DNA from: Bifidobacterium anseris
Lineage (GTDB): Bacteria; Actinomycetota; Actinomycetes; Actinomycetales; Bifidobacteriaceae
Assembly: GCF_002860345.1 (NCBI RefSeq)
Contig: NZ_NMYC01000006.1
Coordinates: 32,460-96,459 of the forward strand
DNA length: 64,000 bases
Direction: 5' to 3'
The first letter of the stretch is position 1. Every line of letters starts with the position of its first letter. The notes under the pieces are model-generated. The model was not told the origin of the DNA. It did no database searches and was given only the letters and a program-made list of their open reading frames with translations. Shown in pieces: positions 1 through 8,784 of this stretch. The position numbers and the translations under genes were made by a program.

Positions 1-430
1 CGGAAAGGTCCGCACGCACGACAGGCAGGTTGAGCAGTGCCGACTGCAGCTGCGCGAGCTGGATCGACACCTGCAGCGTCTTGCCGTCCTTGTCCGCCTG
101 ATACATCATCGCGTCCACCGCGAAGTCCTCCACGGCGTTGTCGATGTCATGGGCGCGGCTCCAGCTGCGGCCGACGAGATCGACGAGGATCGCCATCGTC
201 ATGTCAAGGACCTTGCCGCCGAACAGCTCGTTGAGCAGGCGGACCTTGTCCTCGGTCGGACGGCCCGGATCGGTCAGCGCGCGCTGCAGGCGCGGGTTCT
301 TGTCGAGCACGAACGTGATCGTGAACAGTTCGTTGCCGATCTCCCACGCGTCATCGCCCGAGGCGCTGAGCCTCTTGGCGAATGAGTCGCGCGATTCGCG
401 ATCGGCCACTCGTGATGCTTCTCCTTGCAA
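1..430 (-). CDS. atpH: ATP synthase F1 delta subunit, partial
   Basis: The delta subunit links the F1 head to the peripheral stalk of the F1Fo ATP synthase on the inner face of the membrane. About 143 N-terminal codons are present and the rest lies beyond the window start. The start is read as TTG at 430, giving MQGEASRVADRESRDSFAKR; a strong AGGAGG stretch lies just upstream (about 436-447) and no ATG fits the frame. A GTG in another frame just upstream does not give this sequence. It follows atpF by 28 nt in the same operon. Identity rests on operon position plus delta-like sequence, including the stretch NPRLQRALTDPGRPTEDKV. Confidence 0.88.
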   Translation of the reverse strand, partial: MQGEASRVADRESRDSFAKRLSASGDDAWEIGNELFTITFVLDKNPRLQRALTDPGRPTEDKVRLLNELFGGKVLDMTMAILVDLVGRSWSRAHDIDNAVEDFAVDAMMYQADKDGKTLQVSIQLAQLQSALLNLPVVRADLS

Positions 431-458
431 CTGTCACCTCCCTCCTTGCAGATACGTG

Positions 459-989
459 CTACTTGTTGTCTTCGGACTGTTCCAGATCGGCGATCATCTT
501 GTCGAGCATGTCCGACTGGACCGTTGGATCCTGAAGCTGTGTCTGCAGGATCTTGCCCGCGAGCGACGTGGCGATCGTGCCGACTTCGCCCTTGAGACTG
601 ACCATCGCCTTCTGCTGCTGCGATTCGAGCGAACGCTCGGCGTTGGCGGTGATCTGCGCGGCCTCGGTCTCGGCGCGCGAACGTGCATCGGAGATGATGT
701 GCGACGCCTCGGCGCGCGCGTCGTCGCGGATCTTCGATGCCTCGACGCGGGCGGTGCTCAGCTGCGCCTGGTACTTCTTCTTGGCTTCCTCGGCGTCTTT
801 CTGAGCCTGTTCCGCCTTGGCGAGGCCACCTTCGATCTTGGCGGCGCGCTCATCGAATATGGACTGGAACTTCGGCAGGAAGAACTTGTAGAAGAACGCG
901 GCCACGATGATCAGGATGATCAGTGACCAGACGATGTCATAGGTTTCGGGAAGGAACAGCTGGATGCCGTCGTTTTCCGCCATGTCCAT
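459..989 (-). CDS. atpF: ATP synthase Fo b subunit
   Basis: The b subunit is the peripheral-stalk protein that holds F1 to Fo. The 176-residue product has one N-terminal membrane segment (about residues 20-38, TYDIVWSLIILIIVAAFFYK) followed by a long charged, Ala/Glu/Lys-rich helix typical of the b-subunit coiled coil. The ATG at 989 is chosen because the AAAGGAGGAG ribosome site lies inside the longer reading frame that begins at 1010; ATG at 983 is also possible. It sits between atpE and atpH, the usual order. Confidence 0.93.
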   Translation of the reverse strand: MDMAENDGIQLFLPETYDIVWSLIILIIVAAFFYKFFLPKFQSIFDERAAKIEGGLAKAEQAQKDAEEAKKKYQAQLSTARVEASKIRDDARAEASHIISDARSRAETEAAQITANAERSLESQQQKAMVSLKGEVGTIATSLAGKILQTQLQDPTVQSDMLDKMIADLEQSEDNK

Positions 990-1048
990 GATTCGTTCTC
1001 CTCCTTTCATGTCCTCGAGTGATGATTCGGGTTGCTACTCGACTCGGA

Positions 1049-1297
<249 letters not shown>

Positions 1298-1330
1298 TCA
1301 TTGCTTAATGCAACAAAATCATGCCGGCGG

Positions 1331-2143
1331 TCAGTCGATCTCCGGATAGCTCATATTGATGTACGCGGTCGTCAGGATCGCGAAGATGTAGGCCTGCAGG
1401 CAGCTCACCAACACCTCGAACAGGTACATGAACATGCCTGCGGCGAAGGTCACGACGCCGAAGGGCATCATCACCTTATTCACAACGTCGATGAGGAAGT
1501 ACTGCGTCGCCGAAAGGCACAGTGCGAGGATGAGGTGGCCGGAGACCATGTTCGCGAAGAGTCGAATCGTCAGCGAGAACGGACGGATGACGAGCAGCTC
1601 AAGCAGCTGAATCGGCGAAAGCAGGATGTAGATCGGCCACGGGACGCCCTTCGGGAACAGCTCGTCGCGCAGGAAGTGACCGAGCCCCTTCTCGCGGATG
1701 CCGGCGATCCAATACTGGACGAAGCACCACATCGCGAACACGAGCGGCAACGTGATCGTCGCGCTTGCCGCGATGTTCATGCCGGGGACCTCGCCGCACA
1801 GGTTGAAGACGAGCAGCGTAAGAAACACGGTCGTGATCATCGGCACGTAGCGCTTGCCGCGCGCCTCGCCCATGACCTGATAGACGATGTCCGTCTTCGT
1901 GAAGTTGACGATCCATTCGACGGCGCTCTGCCAACGTCCCGGCACAAGCTTCGCGCGCGCCGCCGTGATGCCCAGCACGAGCATCAGGATGATCGTGGCG
2001 AGGATGCGCACAAGGATGATGCGGTTGATCGCGAACGGAGTGCCCTGGAACAGGATCTCCGGAGGAAGGAAGTCGTCGATGCTCGGCATATGCATCGACG
2101 ACTCTGCGAGCGTGACGGCGCCTGCGGCGAATGCATCAACCAT
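1331..2143 (-). CDS. atpB: ATP synthase Fo a subunit
   Basis: The a subunit carries the proton half-channels next to the c-ring. The 270-residue protein is strongly hydrophobic with several membrane helices. The essential Arg helix is recognisable as SLTIRLFANMVSGH, and the C-terminus has the second conserved helix (LVSCLQAYIFAILTTAYI). It is the first gene of the operon, with no atpI in front. ATG at 2143 is preceded by AGGAGG five nt upstream; a short out-of-frame ATG sits inside that spacer. Confidence 0.96.
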   Translation of the reverse strand: MVDAFAAGAVTLAESSMHMPSIDDFLPPEILFQGTPFAINRIILVRILATIILMLVLGITAARAKLVPGRWQSAVEWIVNFTKTDIVYQVMGEARGKRYVPMITTVFLTLLVFNLCGEVPGMNIAASATITLPLVFAMWCFVQYWIAGIREKGLGHFLRDELFPKGVPWPIYILLSPIQLLELLVIRPFSLTIRLFANMVSGHLILALCLSATQYFLIDVVNKVMMPFGVVTFAAGMFMYLFEVLVSCLQAYIFAILTTAYINMSYPEID

Positions 2144-2177
2144 TCATGCCTCCTGATGTTACGAATTGTCTGATGAC

Positions 2178-2183
2178 AGTGTA
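2178..2183 (-). promoter_or_regulatory. Candidate -10 element of the atp operon
   Basis: Read on the minus strand the hexamer is TACACT. It would place transcription start near 2171, giving a leader of about 28 nt before atpB with its AGGAGG site. No convincing -35 element is visible at 16-18 nt upstream. Confidence 0.4.
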
Positions 2184-2596
2184 GTCCGACTAATGTCCAC
2201 TACGTACCGCGTATGTGACGGCGAGATTACCGCATCGGCGGCGTTGCGCCGATATGCCGACGTCGTTTCAGCAGCGTGCGAACATGCGCGTCATGCGCTA
2301 TCACGCGCGCGCTCTACGACGTCCTCTTCCCTCGTCTTCCTTATGCGCCGGTGCTCATGCGCCGGGGTGATGGCCACCTCGGCGCCGTGAAGCGTATTCG
2401 GAACTTTCTTTCCACTGACGGCGATTATTGGCCTGATAGTGGACATCGACGATTCATGCGCCCTCACGTCCCCTTCGCGTCAAAACGCCGTCGTTTCATA
2501 GGGTTTATGGGGTCGCAGTCCTCCCAGCCCTCAGCGTCGCGACACGCGGGGCCCGATCTGTATCACACATCACAGTGGCAGCCGACGCGCACCGGC
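2184..2596. other. Intergenic region between atpB and metA
   Basis: About 410 nt separate the start of the atp operon from the end of metA. Open frames here have no recognisable product and read like shadow frames. I see no RNA gene or strong hairpin with a T-run. Confidence 0.4.
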
Positions 2597-3637
2597 TCAA
2601 TCGCGTGGCACGATGAGGCCGTAGCCGTCGTCGAGGAACGGCCGGAACCCGTCCTGACGCGGCGAGCTCGGCGCGTGACGCACGACGTGGTCGGTGCCGG
2701 GGCGCCGCTGCGCACGCAGCTGCGGCACCTCGGTCAGGTCGTACGGCGTCATCTGGTAGACCCAGTTGAGCCAGTTGCGCCACAGCAGATTCGCGTGCGC
2801 GCGCCACGAGAACAACGGTTCGATCGTCGGGTCGTCGTTCGGGAAGTAGTTGGTCGGAAACGGCACGTTGTCGAGGCCGCGATCCATGTCGCGGCGGTAC
2901 TCCTCAGCGAGCGTGTATTTGCCGTACTCCCAGTGGCCGAGCGCGAACACCTCGGAGAAGTCGCGCGTCGCGATGAGGCCGGGGCCGGTCTGGGGCCCCC
3001 ATGTGAGCACCTGCAGCTCAGGATTGGCGGCCACATCGCGCTCGTCGACGGCGGCGACACGCGAATGCGGCTGCAGCGCGATCTCGTCGAAACCGTTCGT
3101 CAGGAAGCAGTATTCGTCTTGCAGATACTGCGGGAAGACGCCGAAGATCTTCTCCGGAAGGTCGATCTTGCGTACGCCGTAGCGATGGTTGAGCGCACCC
3201 ATCGCACCCCAGCACAGATACATCGTCGAGAACACGTGACTCGCGGCCCAGTCGAGGATCCGCTTGAACTCATCCCAGTAGTCGACCTGTTCGAAGGGCA
3301 GATGCTCGACCGGCGCGCCGGTGACGATGAGACCGTCATAGTAGTTGTCGGCGAAGGACTCCGGCGGTTCGTAGAATTTGACGAGATGGTCGGCGCTCAC
3401 ATGCGTCGACTCGTGCGTGCCCGTCTTCATGAAATCGATGTCCACCTGCAGCGGCGACTTCGAAATCAGCCGCAGCAGCTGCGTCTCCGTCTCGATCTTC
3501 TTCGGCATCAGATTGAGGATGACCATCTTGAGCGGACGCACACGCTGGCGCTCCGCCTCAGGTTTCTCGAGCGCGAAAATGCGTTCGGAGTCGAGAATGT
3601 CGCGCGCCGGAAGGCCTTCGGGAATTTTGATAGGCAT
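2597..3637 (-). CDS. metA: Homoserine O-acyltransferase (MetA family), predicted acetyl-CoA type
   Basis: MetA acylates L-homoserine at the first committed step of methionine synthesis in the cytoplasm. The 346-residue protein carries the catalytic Cys142 (YLCWGAMGAL), His235 and Glu237 (GHWEYGKY). Residue 111 is Glu (APVEHL). Work on MetA proteins linked Glu at this position to acetyl-CoA use and Gly to succinyl-CoA use, so despite the usual name the product is more likely a homoserine O-acetyltransferase. The ATG at 3637 is preceded by TAGGAAAC. The gene is monocistronic and divergent from the initiator tRNA. The C-terminal 30 residues are longer than the core fold needs. Confidence 0.94.
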   Translation of the reverse strand: MPIKIPEGLPARDILDSERIFALEKPEAERQRVRPLKMVILNLMPKKIETETQLLRLISKSPLQVDIDFMKTGTHESTHVSADHLVKFYEPPESFADNYYDGLIVTGAPVEHLPFEQVDYWDEFKRILDWAASHVFSTMYLCWGAMGALNHRYGVRKIDLPEKIFGVFPQYLQDEYCFLTNGFDEIALQPHSRVAAVDERDVAANPELQVLTWGPQTGPGLIATRDFSEVFALGHWEYGKYTLAEEYRRDMDRGLDNVPFPTNYFPNDDPTIEPLFSWRAHANLLWRNWLNWVYQMTPYDLTEVPQLRAQRRPGTDHVVRHAPSSPRQDGFRPFLDDGYGLIVPRD

Positions 3638-3710
3638 AGTTTCCTATTATGTGCGCACGGCATAACAAAACGCCGATCACCACCGCGCAACCGCTGCGAC
3701 ACGCCGATGA

Positions 3711-3738
3711 TTGACATGCGGATTCATGCGTGTATATT
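3711..3738 (+). promoter_or_regulatory. Promoter of the initiator tRNA gene
   Basis: A consensus TTGACA (3711-3716) is followed after 16 nt by TATATT (3733-3738), and the tRNA begins 26 nt later. This is the best consensus housekeeping promoter seen in the window. Confidence 0.8.
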
Positions 3739-3763
3739 GGTGAGAGCTGTGCAAAACAGCCGA

Positions 3764-3837
3764 CGCGGGGTGGAGCAGCTCGGTAGCTCGCTGGGCTCAT
3801 AACCCAGAGGTCCAAGGTTCAAATCCTTGCCCCGCTA
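3764..3837 (+). tRNA. Initiator tRNA-fMet (anticodon CAT)
   Basis: A complete cloverleaf can be folded. The acceptor stem begins CGCGGGG and its 3' strand is CCCCGCT, so the first pair C1/U72 is mismatched, and the anticodon stem carries the GGG/CCC pairs; both mark initiator tRNA. The anticodon CAT is at 3798-3800 and the T arm is CAAGG-TTCAAAT-CCTTG. The CCA end is not encoded. Confidence 0.95.
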
Positions 3838-3842
3838 CTGAC

Positions 3843-3874
3843 AAGACCGGAGATCCACGGATCTCCGGTCTTTT
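3843..3874 (+). terminator. Rho-independent terminator of tRNA-fMet
   Basis: An 11-bp perfect stem (GACCGGAGATC paired with its complement), a four-base loop and TTTT follow the tRNA directly. Confidence 0.9.
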
Positions 3875-3993
3875 GCATTATGCCGGCACAGCCGTCGGCG
3901 CCGTCACCGCAACAGGCCCATAGCAAAATCGTCCTCTGGCGGAACCCTTACGACCAGTAGCTGAATCAGAGAAAACGTGCAAGCACAGATGCG

Positions 3994-3999
3994 TATATT
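3994..3999 (+). promoter_or_regulatory. Candidate -10 element of frc
   Basis: TATATT lies 41 nt before the frc start codon, and a second AT-rich TATATA stretch lies at 4014-4019. No clear -35 is visible, so an activator may be needed; that is an inference. Confidence 0.35.
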
Positions 4000-4034
4000 G
4001 AATGCACGATTGGCTATATAACAAAGGAGGCCAT

Positions 4035-5369
4035 ATGACAGAGGCAACCAATACCGCGCCGCTTGCAGGCATCAAGGTCATCGATTGGACGCAGGTGCAG
4101 TCGGGCCCGTCCTGCACGCAGATCCTTGCGTGGCTCGGCGCAGAGGTCATCAAGCTGGAGAAGGTCCACGGCGGCGACCCGACCCGTAACGAGATGAACG
4201 ATGTTGACGGCTCCTATTCGCTGTACTTCCTGCAGCTCAATGCCAACAAGAAGTCGATCACGCTCGACATGAAGACGCCGGAAGGCAAGCAGATCCTCAC
4301 CGACCTGCTCAAGGACGCCGACGTCTTCGTCGAGAACATCGGCCCGGGCGATGTCGAGAAGCTCGGCTTCGGCTGGGACGAGGTCCATCAGATTAACCCG
4401 AAATGCATCATGGCCTCCCTCAAAGGCTTCAATCAGGGCAGCCGCTTCGAGCATGTCAAGGCCTTCGAGCCGGTCGCGCAGTGCGCGGGCGGCGCCGCCT
4501 CGACGACCGGCTGGTGGGAAGGCGACAAGAACATCCCGACGCAGTCCGGCGCCGCACTCGGCGATTCGAACACTGGCATGCATCTGACGATCGCGATCCT
4601 CACCGCGCTGCTGCAGCGCGAACGCACCGGCGAAGGCGTCTTCGTCTATCAGTCGATGCAGAACGCCGTGCTCAACCTGTGCCGCATCAAGCTGCGCGAC
4701 CAGCTCATCCTCGACCATCTGCATCAGCTCTCCTACTACGACTGCTATCCGGGCTACAAGTTCGGCAAGGCGATTCCGCGTGCGGCCAACGCCGAGGGCG
4801 GCCTCGTGCTCGGCTGGTGCTACCGCGCGAAGGGCTGGGAGACCGACCCGAACGCCTACGTCTACATCGTCATCCAGCAGTCGCAGAAGGGCTTCGAGAA
4901 CTTCTGCAACGCGCTGGGCTTCCAGGATTGGCTCACCGATCCGAAGTTCAGCACGCCGAACGCGCGCGACGAGCATAAGCAGGAGGTGTACAAGCGCGTC
5001 GAAGAGTACACGATGCAGTACGACAAGTACACGCTCACCAAGGAACTCGGCGCCAAGGGCGTCCCGGTCGGCCCGGTGCTCGACTGGAACGAGCTCGAGA
5101 ACGATCCGGACCTCAACGAGGACGGCACGCTGATCACGATCGATCAGGGCGATGCCCGCGGCAAGTTCAAGACGATCGGCCTGCCGTTCACGATGAGCAA
5201 CTACGCGCCTGACTACCAGCGCGCACCGAAGCTCGGCGAGAACAACGAGGAGATCCTCACCGCCCTCGGCTATACCGAGGACCAGATCAAGGACCTCGCC
5301 GCCAAGGGCGTCATCGGCTCCAACGACGGCGTCAAGGCCGACCTGACCGCCGCACCGGCGCAGGCCTGA
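4035..5369 (+). CDS. frc: Formyl-CoA:oxalate CoA-transferase
   Basis: This cytoplasmic class III CoA-transferase moves CoA from formyl-CoA to oxalate, giving oxalyl-CoA for decarboxylation. The 444-residue length matches the family. The N-terminal signature GIKVIDWTQVQSGPSCTQ and the active-site stretch GAALGDSNTGMHL are present; Asp177 is the predicted catalytic carboxylate that forms acyl anhydrides. ATG at 4035 has AAAGGAGG eight nt upstream; the frame is open 33 nt further upstream but those codons contain the ribosome site. The partner enzyme oxc is on the opposite strand 1.5 kb downstream, so the two are not one operon. Confidence 0.96.
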   Translation: MTEATNTAPLAGIKVIDWTQVQSGPSCTQILAWLGAEVIKLEKVHGGDPTRNEMNDVDGSYSLYFLQLNANKKSITLDMKTPEGKQILTDLLKDADVFVENIGPGDVEKLGFGWDEVHQINPKCIMASLKGFNQGSRFEHVKAFEPVAQCAGGAASTTGWWEGDKNIPTQSGAALGDSNTGMHLTIAILTALLQRERTGEGVFVYQSMQNAVLNLCRIKLRDQLILDHLHQLSYYDCYPGYKFGKAIPRAANAEGGLVLGWCYRAKGWETDPNAYVYIVIQQSQKGFENFCNALGFQDWLTDPKFSTPNARDEHKQEVYKRVEEYTMQYDKYTLTKELGAKGVPVGPVLDWNELENDPDLNEDGTLITIDQGDARGKFKTIGLPFTMSNYAPDYQRAPKLGENNEEILTALGYTEDQIKDLAAKGVIGSNDGVKADLTAAPAQA

Positions 5370-5399
5370 GTCCCACGCCGGGCAGAACGCCCGGTCCTA

Positions 5400-5437
5400 G
5401 AAGGAGCCCCGGAAGCGAACGCTTCCGGGGCTCCTTC
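5400..5437. terminator. Terminator hairpin after frc
   Basis: A 17-bp perfect inverted repeat (left arm begins GAAGGAGCCCCGG) with a GAAC loop is followed by TGTTT. It sits between convergent genes and may serve both, though the AEC gene ends about 175 nt away. Confidence 0.8.
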
Positions 5438-5611
5438 TGTTTGCGTCAACTGCGTACCAATCAGCTGTCGTCAATCAACGACGAACGCCAATCAACGGCG
5501 AACATACATGGCGGTCGACGAAGAATAGAATACATACATAAAAAGAGGGAACCCGCCGAAGCGGATTCCCTTGCAGTGCACGTGCGCGAAGCCGTCAGAA
5601 ACGGCAACGCA

Positions 5612-6745
5612 TCAGTGGCAGCACAGCGGCACGAGCCAGATCCACAGCAGGCAGGTGACGGCGAAGACGACGGTGGAGACCGCGGTCGTCGAGGCGCCTT
5701 CCTTGACGTAGATGTTGTAGCGGCTCGAGATGATGATGCCGGAGAACGCCGGCGGCAGCGCGACGGCGAGCACGAGCATCGAGAGCTTGTTCACATTGGA
5801 GCCCATGCCGCACAGCAGGCCCACGCCGAGGAACGCGGCAGGGGTCAGGATGAGGCGGTAGAACGTGTTCCAGATCGTCTCCCAGCCGAGCGAGAACTTC
5901 ACGGTGGACAGCGCGAGGCCGGCGGCGAGCACCGCGACGCCGGAGTTGGCCTTCGCGATGAGGTCGAAAGTCGGCGCGGCCGCATCCGGGATGCGGATGC
6001 CGACGAGCACGATGACGATGGCGAGCAGCGGGGCCCAGCAGACCGGCTGCTTGAGCGCGTTGATGAGCGCCTCGAGGTTCTGGTTCTTCTTCTTGCCCTT
6101 GTTCGAGGACTTCGAGACCATGACCTCGGCGTTGCGGTCCTTCGTCGCGTCCTTCGCCGGATCGACGGCCTCGTCGTCCTTCGTGGCGACGATGGCCGGC
6201 GTCTTCGCGGACGCGGAGGCGACCTTGACGTCGCCCTTCGAGTTGGCGACGGTCGCGGCCGACAGGCGCGCGCGGTCCTTCGCCTGTCCGACGTTGATCA
6301 GATACATGCCGATCGGGATCGTGACGGCGTTGACGACGATCGAGATGATCGCGATGACGAGGTTCGTCGAGACGGTGTCGCCGTAGATCGGATCGAGCAC
6401 GGCGAATCCGAGGAAGCCGATCGTCGGCGAGCCGGCGATCAACGCGCAGACGGCCGCCTCCTGGATGCTGCGATGGAACATCAGACGGCACAGATAGTAG
6501 CTGAGCATGAACATCACGATGATGCCCACGAAGCCGAGCACGGTCAGGACGACGTCCTGCGCGAGCATTTCGCGCGTTGCCTTGACGATCGAGATGAACA
6601 ACGCGGCCGGCAGCGCGATGTTCAGCACGAGCTTGTTGAGGCCCTGACGCTGATCATCGTCGAAGTAGCTGAATTTGCCGCAGACATAGCCCAACGCCAT
6701 GATGACGATGATCGGGACGATGTCATCGATGAGTATTTTTCCCAT
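5612..6745 (-). CDS. AEC-family membrane carrier, putative oxalate/formate transporter
   Basis: The 377-residue protein belongs to the auxin efflux carrier (AEC) superfamily, whose bacterial members include malonate, malate and other carboxylate carriers. Two sets of about five hydrophobic helices flank a long charged cytoplasmic loop (about residues 170-240) that is rich in Ala, Lys and Asp. The membrane halves contain typical motifs such as [10 protein letters not shown] and [15 protein letters not shown] at 6745 ([11 protein letters not shown]) is chosen over upstream starts because the 37 residues before it are not protein-like. It lies between frc and oxc, so oxalate uptake, or exchange with formate, is inferred from position; the substrate cannot be read from sequence. 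Confidence 0.75.
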   Translation of the reverse strand: MGKILIDDIVPIIVIMALGYVCGKFSYFDDDQRQGLNKLVLNIALPAALFISIVKATREMLAQDVVLTVLGFVGIIVMFMLSYYLCRLMFHRSIQEAAVCALIAGSPTIGFLGFAVLDPIYGDTVSTNLVIAIISIVVNAVTIPIGMYLINVGQAKDRARLSAATVANSKGDVKVASASAKTPAIVATKDDEAVDPAKDATKDRNAEVMVSKSSNKGKKKNQNLEALINALKQPVCWAPLLAIVIVLVGIRIPDAAAPTFDLIAKANSGVAVLAAGLALSTVKFSLGWETIWNTFYRLILTPAAFLGVGLLCGMGSNVNKLSMLVLAVALPPAFSGIIISSRYNIYVKEGASTTAVSTVVFAVTCLLWIWLVPLCCH

Positions 6746-6898
6746 GATGGATGCTTTCTTCTCTTGGTATGCCGATGCGTCGCGCGGCGTGCACCGGCCA
6801 TGACTGGTGGGGACGACGGGTGCCGGCCAGGTCGGCGGGCCGCCGTCCTCCCTCATGGGGTCGGCGGCCGGCGGCCCTGGCCGGCGGTGACGTCATCG

Positions 6899-8674
6899 TC
6901 ACATACGGGCACCTTCGATGTACGGGTTCGCCGTCACTTCGGAGGTCGCGAGCGGTCCGACGACCGGCTTCGGATTCAGGTTGCCGATGTGGCCCGATTC
7001 CTTGCCCGCGTAGTCAGCGAGTTGCACATGGACGAAACTCGGCTTGCCGGAGGCGACGGCCTCGCCGACCATCTGCTCAACCTCGTCCGGCGTCGTGGCG
7101 TAGTAGCCGGTGCCGCCGAAGGCCTCGATCATCTTCTCGTAGTGCGCGTCGTAGGTGAGCGTCAGCGGCGACGGATCGCCGTCGGCGCCGAGGTTCTCGA
7201 AGTCGCCGCGGTAGATGCCGCCGTTGTTGAGCACGACGAAGGTGATCGGCAGGTGGTAACGGCAGGCGACCTCGACCTCCATACCGTCGAAGCCGAATCC
7301 GGAGTCGCCGCCAATGTACAGGACCTGCTTGCCGGTGGCGACGGCGGCGCCGATCGAATAGCCGACCGCGCAGCCCATGACGCCCCACGTGCCGCAATCG
7401 AGACGGTGGCGCGGCTCGTAGATGTCGATGATGTTGCGGCAGTCGTCGAGCGTGTTCGCGCCCTCGTTCGTCAGGATGAGGTCCTTGTTCTTGTCGTAGA
7501 CCTTCTTGATCGCGCCGAGCGCGTCGTAGTGGCCCATCGGCACCTTGCCGGAGTTGACGCGCGCGGCGAACTTCTCGTCGTTCTTCTGCGCATCGGCCTG
7601 CAGCATGCCGAGCCATGCGGAGGTGGCCTTGAACGGGGTCTTGTCGAGGCCCGCGTTGAGCATCGTCATCGCGGACTTGATGTCGCCGACGATCGGGCAG
7701 GCGATCGAACGCGCGTTCTCCATCTCGGCCGGATCGATGTCGATCTGGATGAACTTGACGTCCGGGTTCCATTCCTTGCCCTGGCCGAAGTTGAGCATCC
7801 AGTTGAGGCGCGCGCCGACGACGAGCACGACGTCGGCCGTGCGCAGCGCGAGGCCGCGGCAGCTTGCCGTGCAGTGCGGATCGTCGTCCGGGATGAGGCC
7901 CTTGGCCATCGACATCGGCTGGAACGGGATGTCGGTCTTGTCGACGAACGCGCGGATCTCGTCCTCGGCCTGCGCGAGCGCGGCGCCCTTGCCGACGATC
8001 ATCAGCGGGTTCTTCGCCTCGCTCAGCAGCTTGAGCGCGTCGTCGATCGACGACTGCGCCGGCGGCATCGCCGGAGCCGGGTTGTTCGCGACCCACAGCT
8101 TGGCCGCGGCATCGTCCTTGTCCATCGTCTGGGCGACCGCATCGTCCGGGAAGTCGATGTAGACGGCGCCCGGACGGCCCGAGCATGCGATGTGCATCGC
8201 GCGCGCGACGGCGAGCGGGATGTCCTCGATCTTGTCGATGCGGAACGATTCCTTGCAGAACGCCTTCGCGTAGTTCATCTGGTCGAGGCCTTCGTATTCG
8301 CCCTCGTGCATGTCCACGACGTGACGCGTCGAGGAGCCGCCGATCATGATGACCGGGTAGCCGTTCTCGGTGGCCTCGAGCAGCGCGGCGAGGCCGTTGA
8401 GGAAGCCCGGCGCCGAGACGGTCAGCGCGACGGCCGGACGGCCGGTCAGGAATCCTTCCGCGGCGGCCGCGTTCACCGCGTCCTCCTCGTGGCGCATGCC
8501 GATGAAGCGCATGCCCATGCCCTGCGCGATGCGCGCGAAATCGGTGACCGGGATGCCGACGACGCCGTACATGTTCTTGATGCCGTTCTTTATAAGCGCC
8601 TCAGCAAGGTAGTGAGGCGAATCCGTCAGGTTCTGCGTTGGCGCGACCGCGGCCTGAGCTGTGGAATCTGTCAT
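6899..8674 (-). CDS. oxc: Oxalyl-CoA decarboxylase
   Basis: This thiamine-diphosphate enzyme decarboxylates oxalyl-CoA to formyl-CoA and CO2, consuming a proton. The 591-residue protein has the three ThDP-family domains: the N-terminal Pyr domain with the catalytic Glu63 (RHEEDAVNAA), a central domain, and a C-terminal PP domain with the Mg-ThDP motif starting at GDSGFGFDGMEVE and ending near NNGGIYRGD. The C-terminal tail (SGHIGNLNPKP) resembles the flexible active-site-closing segment of known Oxc. ATG at 8674 follows GGAGGA. Together with Frc it forms the formyl-CoA/oxalate cycle that gives acid tolerance. Confidence 0.96.
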   Translation of the reverse strand: MTDSTAQAAVAPTQNLTDSPHYLAEALIKNGIKNMYGVVGIPVTDFARIAQGMGMRFIGMRHEEDAVNAAAAEGFLTGRPAVALTVSAPGFLNGLAALLEATENGYPVIMIGGSSTRHVVDMHEGEYEGLDQMNYAKAFCKESFRIDKIEDIPLAVARAMHIACSGRPGAVYIDFPDDAVAQTMDKDDAAAKLWVANNPAPAMPPAQSSIDDALKLLSEAKNPLMIVGKGAALAQAEDEIRAFVDKTDIPFQPMSMAKGLIPDDDPHCTASCRGLALRTADVVLVVGARLNWMLNFGQGKEWNPDVKFIQIDIDPAEMENARSIACPIVGDIKSAMTMLNAGLDKTPFKATSAWLGMLQADAQKNDEKFAARVNSGKVPMGHYDALGAIKKVYDKNKDLILTNEGANTLDDCRNIIDIYEPRHRLDCGTWGVMGCAVGYSIGAAVATGKQVLYIGGDSGFGFDGMEVEVACRYHLPITFVVLNNGGIYRGDFENLGADGDPSPLTLTYDAHYEKMIEAFGGTGYYATTPDEVEQMVGEAVASGKPSFVHVQLADYAGKESGHIGNLNPKPVVGPLATSEVTANPYIEGARM

Positions 8675-8784
8675 GTCTTCCTCCAATCGGGATGTGGTTA
8701 TCGCGATATGATTACCACCGATTCTAAGGTCGCGTATCTCATATACTGAGAAGGCTTGCGCTCAGCGTATTTATTCGCTCATCG

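Noticed and set aside
5441-8749. Very long plus-strand frame of about 1100 codons
   Set aside because: It runs opposite to the AEC carrier and oxc and has the Arg/Asp/His-rich composition of antisense frames in high-GC DNA. The same reason excludes the long antisense frames over clpB, the surface protein, valS and the rRNA-proximal genes.
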